From Pieris napi (taxonomy: Eukaryota; Arthropoda; Insecta; Lepidoptera; Pieridae), in the NCBI RefSeq assembly GCF_905475465.1, contig NC_062249.1, forward strand, positions 10,676,501 through 10,740,500: 64,000 bases of DNA, in the 5' to 3' direction. Positions within the stretch are counted from its first letter, which is position 1; every line of letters starts with the position of its first letter. This document shows positions 1-11,088 of the stretch, in pieces. The notes beneath the pieces were generated by a model. It was given only the letters and a program-made list of their open reading frames with translations. It made no database searches and was not told the origin of the DNA. Position numbers and translations under genes: made by a program.

Positions 1-1227
1 CAGGCTGATCTGACCTACTACCTAGTTCCGTTAATTAATATGCAGAAATGTCTGCGTCGTGTTTGAGACAAGGTATATTTTTGTAAGACACTTTTATTTT
101 AAGTTAGGAAGGTAAATTTTTTAAACATAATCGCAGTCGTAAATTCAATAAAACTTGATACAGTTTAATAACCACCCATTAAATGTTCATAATTAATTTA
201 ATGGAAATTTCTGATAAGGCCGGACGAGACTTATAAAATTTTCAATGTTGAAAGTATTAAAAACATTTTTTTCCTTTAGAAGGAACTACATAATTACACT
301 ATTATTACTAAAATAGTATTCTGTCTTATGACTTGAGTTTAGTTTTGTATTAAAAAGGGGTTTTTGTAATTATGTATATTGAATTAAAAAATTGTACATT
401 AAACTCATCATTTTGCTGTTAGATACTATAAGACACGCGAAAATCTTGATATATTATTTTATAACGACTTGATCATTCATTAAATGAATTATCTATTGAC
501 TGAGGCTTAATTCTTTAAATTTCGGTCTGGCTTAACTTGAATTCGATTTGGTAAAAATAAATATTATTGCATTGTATTGCTATATGATCTATGTAAAAAA
601 CGATATTTGCAGCGCGCAATCTGTCGTTCGCTGACAGTTACTTCTAACAATTGACAGTTATGAAAAATTAATATTGATAATTATTTTCTTATATACCATT
701 CAACTTCCTTATATTCATTTCATTCATAAGAACCTTCTGATAAATACAACAAAAAAAGAAAGAAATTGTTCCATCCGTTCACGCGTGAAGCGATAACCAA
801 GGGAAATAAGGATTAATTTTTATACGTCAAACATAATATTGTTACACATAATTCTATAAATATACAGAAACTATATTAAATATATGAAAGTGGACTTTTT
901 AGTCTCTCTATTCATACTATGTTCAATTCTATTACCTATAGATAATTTCAAGGAATTAATTCATAAAATAATGTGTGTAGTAGTCCTAATCTCGTTTTGT
1001 TTATAATATGTAGTCCTTTTAGTGCCATCTTTACCCATAAACATAAAATAATCGTTTGACGACAGACCCTTAGCTACTGAGGTCAATATTTGGACCACCC
1101 GCGAGGTCCTAAAGATCGTTGTCATTGTCGTTACAAAAACTTTTCCAGTTGTAAAATAATCAATTTTATTGCTCGATGCGTTTATAATCATGCAATTTAT
1201 TTAAGTGTTTAGCCCAAAAGTCCATCC
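1..1227. other. AT-rich intergenic DNA, nothing recognised
   Basis: No open frame with recognisable protein similarity, no tRNA-like fold and no clear transposon end was found here on either strand. Only short AT-rich open frames occur. Confidence 0.5.
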
Positions 1228-1547
1228 GATTTTTTTAAAGAACAGGGGTCAAACGGGCAGGTGGCTCACCTGATGTTAAGTGATACCGCCGCCCACGGAC
1301 ACGCTCAATGCCAGAGGGCTCGCGAGTGCGTTGCCGGCCTTTTAAGAATTGGGACGCTCTTTTCTTGAAGGACCCTAAGTCGAATTGCTTCGGAAATACT
1401 TCAGTGGGCAGCTGGTTCCACAGAGTAGTGGTGCGCTGCAAAAACTGCCTTGCATAACGCTCAGTTGTGGAATAGCGGTGGTGGCTTCGAGGTGGTTCGG
1501 CGGGTGGAATTTCGTATTCTGCCTCGAGGTTCGACGATGGAATAGTA
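1228..1547 (-). mobile_element. 5'-truncated LINE tail, CR1/Jockey-like
   Basis: Read on minus, the segment encodes the last ~100 residues of a non-LTR reverse-transcriptase ORF, including TTLWNQLPTEVFP and FKKRASQFLKGRQR, then a short 3' UTR. LWNxLP followed by FKxR is typical of Jockey/CR1 ORF2 C-termini. The same tail recurs at 2566, 3237, 11480, 22040, 24855, 29365 and 62570, making it one of the commonest repeats here. Confidence 0.75.
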
Positions 1548-2071
1548 TTTTAATCAGTTTAAAAGTTTAAGTTTTTATAACGAAAACATCCGTAACAGGA
1601 TATAAAGCTGCCATAAAGAATAAATCAATGAATAAACGTCCGGTGTAAAGGTAGCTACAAATTGAGTGCAAGAAATTCTTTAAGTACCGACCTAAAATGC
1701 TAAGTAATCCTGATTAGCTGAGTTGGCTAATTTACATATTTCAGATACTTGGTCAATTAAAATCTGCAGGTCTCAAGTTACGAGGTTAAGTGTCTTTTGC
1801 ATACAGCGGGGTCTTGTCACATCTTATCATACGCTTCACTACGACCCACGCGTTACGATAAGACTGTTTAATATTCCATAATATATTATAGTTTTGCTAG
1901 GCTCCAGACATTCGCCACGCCACCTTAATGTAGAGGATTGCTTAAACCCACGAACAAAAGCTCCACCAACAAATGTCGAGGCTATTCAACTTCAACAACT
2001 ATGACACCACGGGCTTAGTTAGAATAAGGCCAAACCATTCCAATTAGTGTGAAAGCACGTTAGTATTCAGC

Positions 2072-2274
2072 CTTGCGATTCTGTAACTCACTTTTCGAAC
2101 TCTCACAGCGGCGGTTGTCATTATACGATTTGGCATTCTGATAAACAATAAACTACAAGCTCCCTCCTTATCAGAATGCCAAATCATAAAATGACTGTTT
2201 CACGACTGATTTGAGCGCGACCGCCGCTGTGAAAACCGCTGTGTGAGTTCGAAAGTGAGTTACAGAATCGCAAG
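2072..2274. mobile_element. 203-bp inverted-repeat MITE
   Basis: The left end CTTGCGATTCTGTAACTCAC (continuing TTTTCGAACTC) is the near-perfect reverse complement of the right end at 2244-2274. A second inner inverted pair, around GATTTGGCATTCTGATAA and its complement, flanks a short centre. No protein is encoded. Target duplication is not obvious. Confidence 0.75.
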
Positions 2275-2565
2275 ACAGTGCTAAACAGTGGTAAGTGAAA
2301 AAATAGAATACAAGAACAGAGTGTCTTTCCTCAATAGATACTGTTAGTAGTGGTTTTGGAAACTTTCTTATATTAAATACAACAATTTATAACCTAAAAA
2401 AATAAGTAAGTGCCTTTTGCTTGATTGTGTGTATTTGAAAAACTATTTTCCTCTGATGTTTTCCAATAATATGCTATGAAAACAAAAGAAAGAGCTGAAA
2501 CGCCATTGAAGTTCCAAGCATTCATTGTACGGAACTCGCAGAGTTATAGTTATACTGTTTTTTTT

Positions 2566-2690
2566 TAATAACAGGAGGTAGCAGTATGCTCGCCAGATGT
2601 TAAGTGATACCGCCATGAACACTCACATAGTCAGAAGGCTCGCAAGTCCGTTGCCGGCCTTATAACAATTGGTAAGCTCTTATACGTGAT
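2566..2690 (-). mobile_element. Degenerate LINE tail, same family as 1228-1547
   Basis: It shares the blocks GATGTTAAGTGATACCGCC and TTGCCGGCCTT with the other copies in the same order. It is shorter and more diverged, with only 3' sequence kept. Confidence 0.6.
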
Positions 2691-3236
2691 CCACAGTGGG
2701 TATAAAGCCTGGCAGAAAACCTTAAAAATTCTTTAGACAGTGAAGAAAAGGTTTTTGTAAGAATTGGAATTGTAAAGAGAATAAAAGCTATGGTTTCAAT
2801 TTCGAGGCTTCTCGCGAAGAAATTTCACCTTATATCTTTTATATTTCGTGATAATTAAAGTCGTAATCCTGACTGAATGATCACTAACAGTAATGCTTGA
2901 TGCATACTTTTCCTATCTAAAGAAAATGAGCAATTGTATAGACGGTTCTATTAACGTCTCAAAAGCGACATATAAATCTTCATTCTCTCTTCGCTCCTTA
3001 TTCAAATAGCTCTTATCTTAAACTTCAAGACGATAAAATAAATTTTAATTTGAAATGTCCGTTAGTTAATCTTTAGGTCTTTTTATTCAACTACTTAGTA
3101 TTAAATCTCGCTGGCTTTTAGCGAGCTGTAATGCTAATTAGTGTCCGCTGTTCGCGGCGGGACACGCTTGTCCTTAAACACTTTATATAAATACTATCCG
3201 ACATGAGACATTCACAAAATAGCTAAGGTAATAAGT

Positions 3237-3410
3237 TTTTTTTTTTTTTTTTTTTATAAAACAGGGGGCAAACGGGCAGGAGGCTCACCTGATGTTAAGT
3301 GATACCGCCGCCCATGGACACTCTCAATGCCAGAGGGCTCGCGAGTGCGTTGCCGGCCTTTCAGGAATCGGTACGCTCTTTTCTTGAAGGACCCTAAGTC
3401 GAATTGAAAA
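3237..3410 (-). mobile_element. LINE tail with poly(A), same family
   Basis: A run of about 17 T at 3238-3255 is the poly(A) tail on minus. It is followed by the family's conserved 3' UTR and the last codons of ORF2. The long uninterrupted poly(A) suggests a relatively young insertion. Confidence 0.75.
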
Positions 3411-3892
3411 GGTTTTAATGTTTTGATATTCAAAGCGTATTTTATTTCTCATTACAAAAATGTATTTTTTTTAGTCTACTCATTCTGATTTTTTATTGCT
3501 CTTTTTAATTATATTTGATTAAAACGCTAATATTACATTTTAGAAGGTAATTGATTAAATAATTGCACATAACTTAATAGACTTCTTAAAAAAAAAATTT
3601 ACGCGGCTTCGGCAAGATAAGCAAACTCGCTCGACGAGTATTGTGTGTATGTGTGTTTAGTTTTTTAAATTATTAATTAATTTATAATTATTGGCGATTA
3701 ATAATTCTAATCAAATGTTAAATTAGCCTAAAGTAGATCTGATATATTGTAGTCTTTTATCTAATAAAGAAAATTGGAATATTTCAAAAGGCTACGGAGC
3801 TAGTGAAAACAGAACAACACAACAGCACAACGAAAAAAAGCCCATAAAAAGAAATAAGCATCGAATTAGGCAGCAATCACATTGCGTTTATA

Positions 3893-4050
3893 ATGACAAT
3901 TGGGTCAATAGGGTTCTTGGGCAGTGGGCAGAAAAAGGAGAGGACGTCCACCACTATCTGGAACCAGCCCATTTTTCCGAACCAATACGACTTATGGTCC
4001 TTTAAGAAAAGAGCGTACCTACCTTTGCTCCTATTACATAAAAAAGAGGC
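3893..4050 (+). pseudogene. LINE ORF2 C-terminal remnant
   Basis: Plus-strand translation gives TIWNQPIFPNQYDLWSFKKR, a decayed match to the LWNQLPxxVFPxxyDLxSFKKR ending seen at 1228-1547. It is a relic, not a host gene. Confidence 0.5.
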
Positions 4051-4656
4051 CAAACCCTGTGAACCGAAAACGAAGTGAAACAGTTACCAAGGAAAGATTG
4101 GAAAAGCAAGTAAGTATGAGAGAGTGGAAGAATTAGGAGAAATTGTTATTTCTTATTTACTTCATATTAGAATCGTTCCTACAATTATATATTTTTTATA
4201 CTAGTGGCTAAAACAAGATAGTGTCCACTATATGTAACCCGTTATTGTCAACTAGTGGAAGGCGTGTCCAGCGAAGATGGAGATCACTCAACTTCTTGCC
4301 TGCGTGCGCTGATTTCAATAAATTGCTGTAATAAAATTACCGTTGTTTCTATGAGATTTAATTATAATATAAAGCACCATTAAAAACATTATAATTATTT
4401 CATTTTATATGCTACTAGCTGTTCATTGCCGCTGGCACATTGTGATTGAATGGTTGAGAAATGAGAAACAAAAAAAAGAAAACATTTCATAATAGTTTAA
4501 TTTTGCAATACTTGTGGAAAAAAATGAAAAAAAAAACAAAAAAATAATGATAAAACAATCCTTGATGCGGATTATATATCATGATAATATTTCAGGTCGA
4601 TGGGTGCAGAACTTTATGAGTTGTTGTAGCGTACACAAACCAACATAATATTTATA

Positions 4657-5952
4657 AAGGGTATTTCAACAAGAAGTTTGTTTTTCAATTGTGGCAACAC
4701 CGAGAACGTGATAGTTTTGACATTTAGTTTTTGGCGGTATTCGTAGCAGGTGCTTTGGCAATTATTACAATGAATTCAATTTCGCTCGAAAATCGCATTA
4801 AAATAATTCAAATCCACTATAAAAATGGTGGTTCTGTTAAAGTTACATTTCGTAAAATTCGTGATATTTTCGGCCAGCATAATCGTCCTTCTGAGACCGC
4901 TGTTAAGAATTTGGTCGCGAAATTTGAGTCGACAGGCTCGGTACAAAATGTGCCAACACCAACACGTGTTCGACCGGGTCGTTCAACAGAAAACATCGCC
5001 GCCGTGAGCCACAGTGTTGAAGAAGATCAAAATTTGTCAATTTCACGACGTTCTCAACAATTGGGGTTATCCAAAAGCACAACATGGCGAATTTTGCGAA
5101 AGGATTTGGCTTTGAAGCCTTACAAGATTCAACTGGTGCAGGAATTAAAGCTGATCGACCATTCAAATCGCCGCAGATTCGCTCAGTTCATTCAGGAACA
5201 ACCTGCTGGTTTTTCTGAAAAAATCATTTTTTCAGACGAAGCCCATTTTCATTTGTCAGGGTACGTCAACAAGAAAAATTGTCGCATTTGGGCTTCTGAA
5301 AATCCTAAAGCAATTATTGAGAAGGCTTTGCATACTCAACGTGTTACTGTGTGGTGCACTATGTGGTCTGGAGGCGTGATTGGGCCGTTTTTTTTCGAAG
5401 ATGAGGCTGGAAATGCGGTAACAGTCAATGGATCACGGTATCGCGAGATGTTAACCACTAAATTTTGGCCTATTATTGATGACATGGATATCACTGAAAT
5501 GTGGTTTCAACAGGACGGTGCCACATGTCACACAGCCAATGAAACGATCAATTTATTGCAAACCAAATTTCCCGAGCGCATAATTTCGCGAAATTCAGCT
5601 GTTAAGTGGCCAGCCAGATCGTGTGATTTAACACCACTGGATTATTTTTTGTGGGGCTATGTTAAAGACAGAGTCTATACGGAGCCAATCGAATCGATTG
5701 CAGCCTTAAAACTCAAAATCCGTGATGTCATTAACGAAATAGACCCTCCATTTTGCCAAAAAGTGATTAAAAATTTTGATGAAAGAATCAACATCTGTCA
5801 GCGTGGTCGTGGTGGACATTTGCCAGATATCATTTTTCATTCATAATTGCCAAACTTTTCTCTTTGTAATACAATAAAAATTTTATTCATTTTCCTCTAA
5901 ATTCTTTGTTTTATTTTGTTTTAGAAAACAAAGTTCTTGTTGAAAAACCCTT
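4657..5952 (+). mobile_element. Complete DD41D (rosa-like) mariner element
   Basis: The 1,296-bp element has terminal inverted repeats that begin AAGGGTATTTCAACAAGAAG on the left and AAGGGTTTTTCAACAAGAAC on the right (reverse complement). It is flanked by TA at 4655-4656 and 5953-5954, the target duplication expected for Tc1/mariner elements. It contains a single uninterrupted transposase frame. No internal damage was seen. Confidence 0.9.
4770..5846 (+). CDS. Tc1/mariner-superfamily transposase, DD41D type
   Basis: A 358-residue transposase that would bind the terminal repeats and cut and paste the element at TA. I chose the ATG at 4770 because the open frame upstream of it starts only with TTG. 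Residues 1 to about 120 hold paired helix-turn-helix DNA-binding domains, with an arginine-rich RPGR linker near residue 70. The catalytic triad is visible: D156 in FSDEAHF, D249 in QQDGATCH and D291 in LTPLDYFLW. There are 41 residues between the last two, which is the DD41D signature associated with rosa-type mariners. The frame is uninterrupted and both element ends are intact, so it may encode active enzyme; activity cannot be judged from sequence alone. No host gene neighbours it within 5 kb. Confidence 0.9.
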   Translation: MNSISLENRIKIIQIHYKNGGSVKVTFRKIRDIFGQHNRPSETAVKNLVAKFESTGSVQNVPTPTRVRPGRSTENIAAVSHSVEEDQNLSISRRSQQLGLSKSTTWRILRKDLALKPYKIQLVQELKLIDHSNRRRFAQFIQEQPAGFSEKIIFSDEAHFHLSGYVNKKNCRIWASENPKAIIEKALHTQRVTVWCTMWSGGVIGPFFFEDEAGNAVTVNGSRYREMLTTKFWPIIDDMDITEMWFQQDGATCHTANETINLLQTKFPERIISRNSAVKWPARSCDLTPLDYFLWGYVKDRVYTEPIESIAALKLKIRDVINEIDPPFCQKVIKNFDERINICQRGRGGHLPDIIFHS

Positions 5953-5984
5953 TATATAGATCGAAATGATGGCTGTTCACCCCA

Positions 5985-6102
5985 CGGCATTTCAACTTCC
6001 CTCTCCTCTGCAATGATGCTTCGTTTCCAGCTCTGTTTTGGGCAGCCGCGTTTCCTTTTGCCTTGAGCATTCCAGTCGGGGGCTTGCTTGGCAAACTCCT
6101 AA
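5985..6102 (-). pseudogene. LINE ORF2 C-terminal fragment
   Basis: On minus the frame reads DWNAQGKRKRGCPKQSWKRS followed by an acidic stretch. It resembles the W-x-P-x-GKRKRGRPKxTWRRxV ending of many LINE ORF2 proteins. It abuts the right flank of the mariner. Confidence 0.55.
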
Positions 6103-6104
6103 TT

Positions 6105-8890
6105 CATGAAATTATAAGTCTAATTGCACCGTTTCAACTACATCTGTCTTTTTACATCACAGCGTAAACACAATTCGGAGGAGACGAAAGATTAGTTAAA
6201 AGAGTACAATTTTGTTTTTATTCATTAACCGAATAAGTTTTTATGATAAATTATGATTTATTTATTACTACATATATAAAGTCCAAAAATTAGTAACAGT
6301 TAGATCACTAGGACTATATTATTAACATTTAATAATAAACCAAGACATCCGCGTTACAGTATTCCAATTAATTGTTTCTTGTTATCTGTAAGCAGTTTTA
6401 CACTGAACTAGGATATAAAAGGAAGTTTAGTACCACTAAATAATTTAAAATAACGATTAAACAGTACTCCTAGTGCGATAATTAGACAAGCCCAAGGACT
6501 GAATAAAAACTGGGAACAAGATCAAAGCCTGTTCGGTGGTGAGCGGCGAGGGGAGGGGGTAACAATTATAATTCCCTACACTACAGGACTGAGGACCAGT
6601 TATGGGAAAAGTAGGGACGAACGTTTGATCTGCCCGTTTTAAACACTCTTTAAATATATAATAATAATAATAATAAAAACTTTATTTATGACAAAAGTGT
6701 TGTAACATTCATATAATCAATATGTTACCAATTCTGTATCTCTATTATGAATATTAAGCGCTATTAGGTCTATGTTAAGTTCATCTGTATGGTGTAAGAT
6801 TTTTCATAAAAATATTGGTAAAATTATATTTTTAATATTCATAGTTTATTAAAGACAAGAATAGTTAAGCGATGTTTTAGTATACAGTAGAATTATTTTC
6901 AAATATAAGCCTTAATACGACAGGCAGAACTTGATTCGAAGCAAAAACATAGAAACTAAATATACTGTGATAATAAATAATTTAATACAAGAAAAATATA
7001 GAGAAAAATTCTTTCCCTAAGGGTATAAAAGTTTATCCTTAAATAAAATAGATTCATAATCATTTTTCATACAAATTCAACTGTATTCGTTGTTCAATAA
7101 TGCAACTGTCATTGAATGACAGCGTCGCTTGTCTATGGTCAGCCTAAAGCTTCAGCAAAACCGCGGCAAACGCTGTCTCCTTCCGCTATGTCAAATTGTC
7201 ACTATTTATTATCTCAAATTATAAACAGAGCTATCAGCATTCTAACATTCTCCTACCTCGACTTAATAGACATAATTCTGTGGCTCCTGTGTCCAGGCAG
7301 CTGTCGCTAGTAAATGGTTATGCGGAAGCGAATAGACTAATGAGAATTTATTGTATTTTGTCAACAGCTAATATATTGTTTGCGAGCTAAGTATGCCTCT
7401 GTTGCTTGTTTAGTCTTGACACCATCCGTGTTCTTTTGAGTGCAGCAATTTAATGTATATCGATCAGAAACCTTTACGGAATTCATTAAAGTATGTTAAT
7501 TTATCACTACTACCACAAGATTAATAAAACTGATATATTTGTGTCAATGAATTCGTGGAATACGTACGTACAGATAGACCACTATTTTCTTCCAAGTGTG
7601 ATACGGTAATTAAATATGGTATATTTTTATCTGTGAAGTTATATATCTATTCTATATATGGTAAATTTACCATAGTCTATTCAACTACAATATTAAAACT
7701 AAACATTTTGCTAAAGAGTGTTAGCGAATAACCTCTGATCCACTGCGACAATCCTGTTGTTAACAAAAAGTTGTCTTGCTGTGCCGTGAGCACCTCCACT
7801 CATTACTGAACGACTAATTATAAGGCAACCTGCTCCGAAGAGGTACCATTCATATATACTGGAATATTAATCGTTTATTTACACTTGAAATCGTCTAAGT
7901 GATTATTTTTAATCATTACACCTACAATCTTCGGCTATATTTGAATGAGGGCTTAATACCCTGAAACTCGCTGAAAACACTTCTAGGCGCTTTCAGACCA
8001 TTGGTTAGGCTGGTCGACGGTCCTTCAATTCAGAGGAAACATCTTTCCTCTGTAGAAATTTAAGTGGCTATAAGCCCTAATGGTAGGGGATGGTGGAAGT
8101 AGGAGGTGGTCAAGGTAGAGGCTGTGAATTTTGTCCCGCCTTTGCCACAAAATTATACACAAACCATCCAGTTCGCAACCTCCAACCAGTAGAAGGACTG
8201 ACATGTATAGTTGATAGGGGGAAGAGGTATGAAAGAAATACATGTTCTGCAAATTCGCTCTTTTCACTTATACAAAGTGTGAGCTGAGGGTGCAGGGTGG
8301 ATTACTGGTTGGGGGCTGCGACCAGCTATTTTACTCTAGAATAAGGAAGTTTGCTACACCAAATGTACAATGAGACCAGTACATACTCAACCAGTGAGAG
8401 GGGAAATTTATTAGCAAAGTTGTTGCAAATCTGTAAAACATCAGAAAACTTACTTTTGATTTCTATTAAGTAGCAAGAAATAATTCGAACCCCAAATTTG
8501 CCTAGGCTCCAGCCTACTCAGCCTGCTGGTTAACAATCCACTGCTACCAACCGAGTTTTATTGACGATTTTCCCCCATTTATTGTGAGAAAACCTTTCCC
8601 GGCCAAAAAGCATAGTCTACTATTAGCTACATGTCAGTGTATATACGAGGGCAATTTATTCTGGCAGCATTACAAGCTCAAATCAAGGGCACCGCGGTAT
8701 CGCACCTACCACTTATCCCGCCATTATAATCTCAACTTACACGATATTCGATTAAAAATTCCTTTTATCATCGTATACGGTGAAATATTGGAAAAATCTT
8801 CAATAAACTCAAAGAGTATTAAATTTTTGATCCCTTGCATTTTGCCTTCAATCTTCGAGCCCTCTATATGTCTATGGGCCGCTATCACAT
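6105..8890. other. Intergenic DNA with no recognised gene
   Basis: The segment contains a short ATA trinucleotide run at 6657-6676 followed by a LINE-tail-like AT-rich stretch. Several 60-100-codon open frames (for example 7116-7310, 8025-8267, 8584-8892) have no recognisable motif, biased composition or splice context. I see nothing that supports a gene. Confidence 0.5.
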
Positions 8891-8894
8891 AACA

Positions 8895-9350
8895 TCAGAT
8901 GAGTTTTTAGTTTTTATTTCCTTTATTAATTAATACTTCGTTACAGTAACATAATAAAATTGACAAAATTAAATGAAAAGGAGGGCAACTGGCAACCTAA
9001 ATAAATTAAATAAGATAAGCAAGAATTGCTAAATACATAATACATATAGTCATTTACACAAAACTAATACAGGAACAAAAAAAAATAAAAACTAAACAAA
9101 AATCGGACACATGAAAAATAAAAGGTGCACATGAATCACGACAATTCTAGATCAGTCTCACGTCAGTTAGTACGAAAGTTAGGCAAACGATGTGGATAGG
9201 TAATGTTAGTACAAGAGAGATTTAATGGAAGATAGAGAAGGAGCTAAGCGAATAGGGACAGGAAGTGAATTCCATAGCAGAGACCTTATTGGATTCACCA
9301 AGAAAGGAAGAGTTATAAGATGGGATTTCAAGGATATAGTTTTTGTTTTG
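8895..9350 (-). mobile_element. LINE tail (minus), LWNSLP type
   Basis: Minus-strand translation near 9250-9345 includes RSLLWNSLPVPIRL, the end of a Jockey/CR1-like ORF2. It is followed by an AT-rich 3' UTR that runs to about 8895. A related 3' UTR lies at 16868-17170. Confidence 0.6.
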
Positions 9351-9574
9351 TTACATAAAAAAAAAGTTTACAATCTATTTTTCATACTAAAATAACTATA
9401 CTATTTTCGAAGAAAAAAGGGCCACTACTTCATTACTATAGACACATCGTTACGGGCGTGAAAGCATAGCAATACTCACTTTCGCAATAATAAAATAACA
9501 AAGGATTGAATCGTCTGAAACAATTATGATTGTTTAAATTGATTACGTCAATTCAAACAAAACACTGCACTTGC

Positions 9575-9690
9575 GCACGCAAGGGACAGATCGTATGTTC
9601 GATTCCCGCGTTCATTGTCTTCGGAACCCTGGATGTTGCGTGAGATACTCTGGCACCGTGGGAAACGGGTGCTTCTCTAAGAAATCCCTA
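9575..9690 (+). repeat. Possible tRNA-derived SINE fragment
   Basis: It contains TGTTCGATTCCCGCG, which resembles a tRNA B box, but no full cloverleaf. The downstream text is typical of a SINE body. Low confidence. Confidence 0.3.
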
Positions 9691-9989
9691 ATATGGGAGG
9701 CCATTTCATTTATGAGTCTTCGACGTTAGTTCTCCATCTTTATCAGTCACGGATTAGTAAACTTACTATATTTTGCGTTTTTGGGGAACAAAGTTGTTAT
9801 TATTTATTTATTTTATTTAGGACACGGACAAGGACTTATTTATTTTATTTAAGTCTGATTGTCTGCTGCAGTCCAATAATAAATAGGGTAACGCTTGCGA
9901 ACATAATAATAATTAATAATTACGCCACATTTATTCCTTGGAACATTTATCACACATTTAAAATTTGATACAGATTTTCTTTCCCAATG

Positions 9990-10245
9990 ACCTCTTTAGT
10001 ATAGGCCTACTCCACTGGTTTTATCTCTCTATCTTGAGCAATCCAATCAATCTTCGTCACCTACTTCTTGAGAGCGCGACCTCTCTTTCTGTACCCTGGT
10101 GGCTCTCTGACCTTGTTACCCGCTTTGTCCATATGCCATTGTTCATGCGAACGGTGTCCGCCCATTTGCACTTTAGTTTTATTTCTTATTTCTATAGTTC
10201 TTATGTTGTCCTTTAATTTTAAATTTAGTTCACTACGCCCCACTC
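9990..10245 (-). pseudogene. RTE-like LINE ORF2 C-terminal relic
   Basis: Minus translation shows IRNKTKV, a GHRSHEQWHMDKAG block, PPGYRKRGRALKK, and in a shifted frame IDWIAQDREIKPVE. The order is that of the WxGHxxR...GRPxxRW...AQDRExWK C-terminus of RTE-type LINEs. Frames are broken. Confidence 0.5.
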
Positions 10246-10312
10246 CTCGTTGATAATAATATATAATTTTTTTGTTCGTATCACGCTTGCATCGTACAAT
10301 TATATAATATAA

Positions 10313-10629
10313 CTAGCTGATGCGGCGAACGTCGTTTTGCCATGTATATTATAATAAAATATAGGGGTTGATCGTAGAGGGGTAAAAATTAGGGTTGTAT
10401 GTATTGTTTAATGCTTTATCATAAAAAAATAAAATAAAAAATTATCTAAAAATAAAACAAATATATAATTTAGGGGTGGACTATCCTTAACATTTAGGGG
10501 GATGAAAAATAGATGTTGTCCGATTCTCAGTTATACCCAAAATGCACACAAAATTTCATAAGAATCGGTCAAGCCGTTTCGGAGGAGTTTAACCACAAAC
10601 ACAACGACGCGAGAATTTTATATATTAGA
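10313..10629 (-). mobile_element. Non-autonomous Helitron (copy A)
   Basis: On minus it starts TCTAATATATAAAATTCTCG and ends in CTAG, preceded by a short hairpin in the GGCAAAACG...GTTCGCCGC area. The insertion lies between A and T. These are the Helitron rules: 5' TC, 3' CTRR, no target duplication. No protein is encoded. Confidence 0.8.
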
Positions 10630-11052
10630 TCTAGGATAAATATATTTAGCCTCCATCAAGAACATATTTTAGTCGTTTGTATATTTACAAGTGTAAAGTT
10701 TGCGCATGTACCTTTAGTATGTAAACCTTACAACTTACGCTTACCAAAGCAAATACTTTGAAAACTTATTTCGTGGGATATGCATTTATGAATGTCAGTT
10801 TTCATAAATTTGTCAATAGCCGTATCAAATTTTTTTAATTTTTTTTAATCATATAAAATTGTGCAATAATAAACGTGATACAAACAAATTAAACTCCAAT
10901 TATGTATTTACCTTATTATGTATAAAATCCTAGCCTGTATCCGTTAATCAAAAGTAAACAGAGCCTTTTAAAAAGCAATAATAGTGTCAACGTGTGTATG
11001 CAATTACCACGCCCACCATTCTTCAAACAGCAACCTGCTATTATTATCACAG

Positions 11053-11061
11053 TATATAAAA
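11053..11061 (+). promoter_or_regulatory. Possible TATA box of GOBP1
   Basis: TATATAAAA lies 28 bp before the GOBP1 ATG. If used at the normal spacing the 5' UTR would be only a few bases, so a more distal start is also possible. Confidence 0.3.
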
Positions 11062-11088
11062 GATAATTCTATTAGAGTGACACACAAA

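Noticed and set aside
7116..8892. Several 60-100-codon open frames upstream of GOBP1
   Set aside because: No known motif, no splice partner, AT-driven composition, overlapping frames on both strands.
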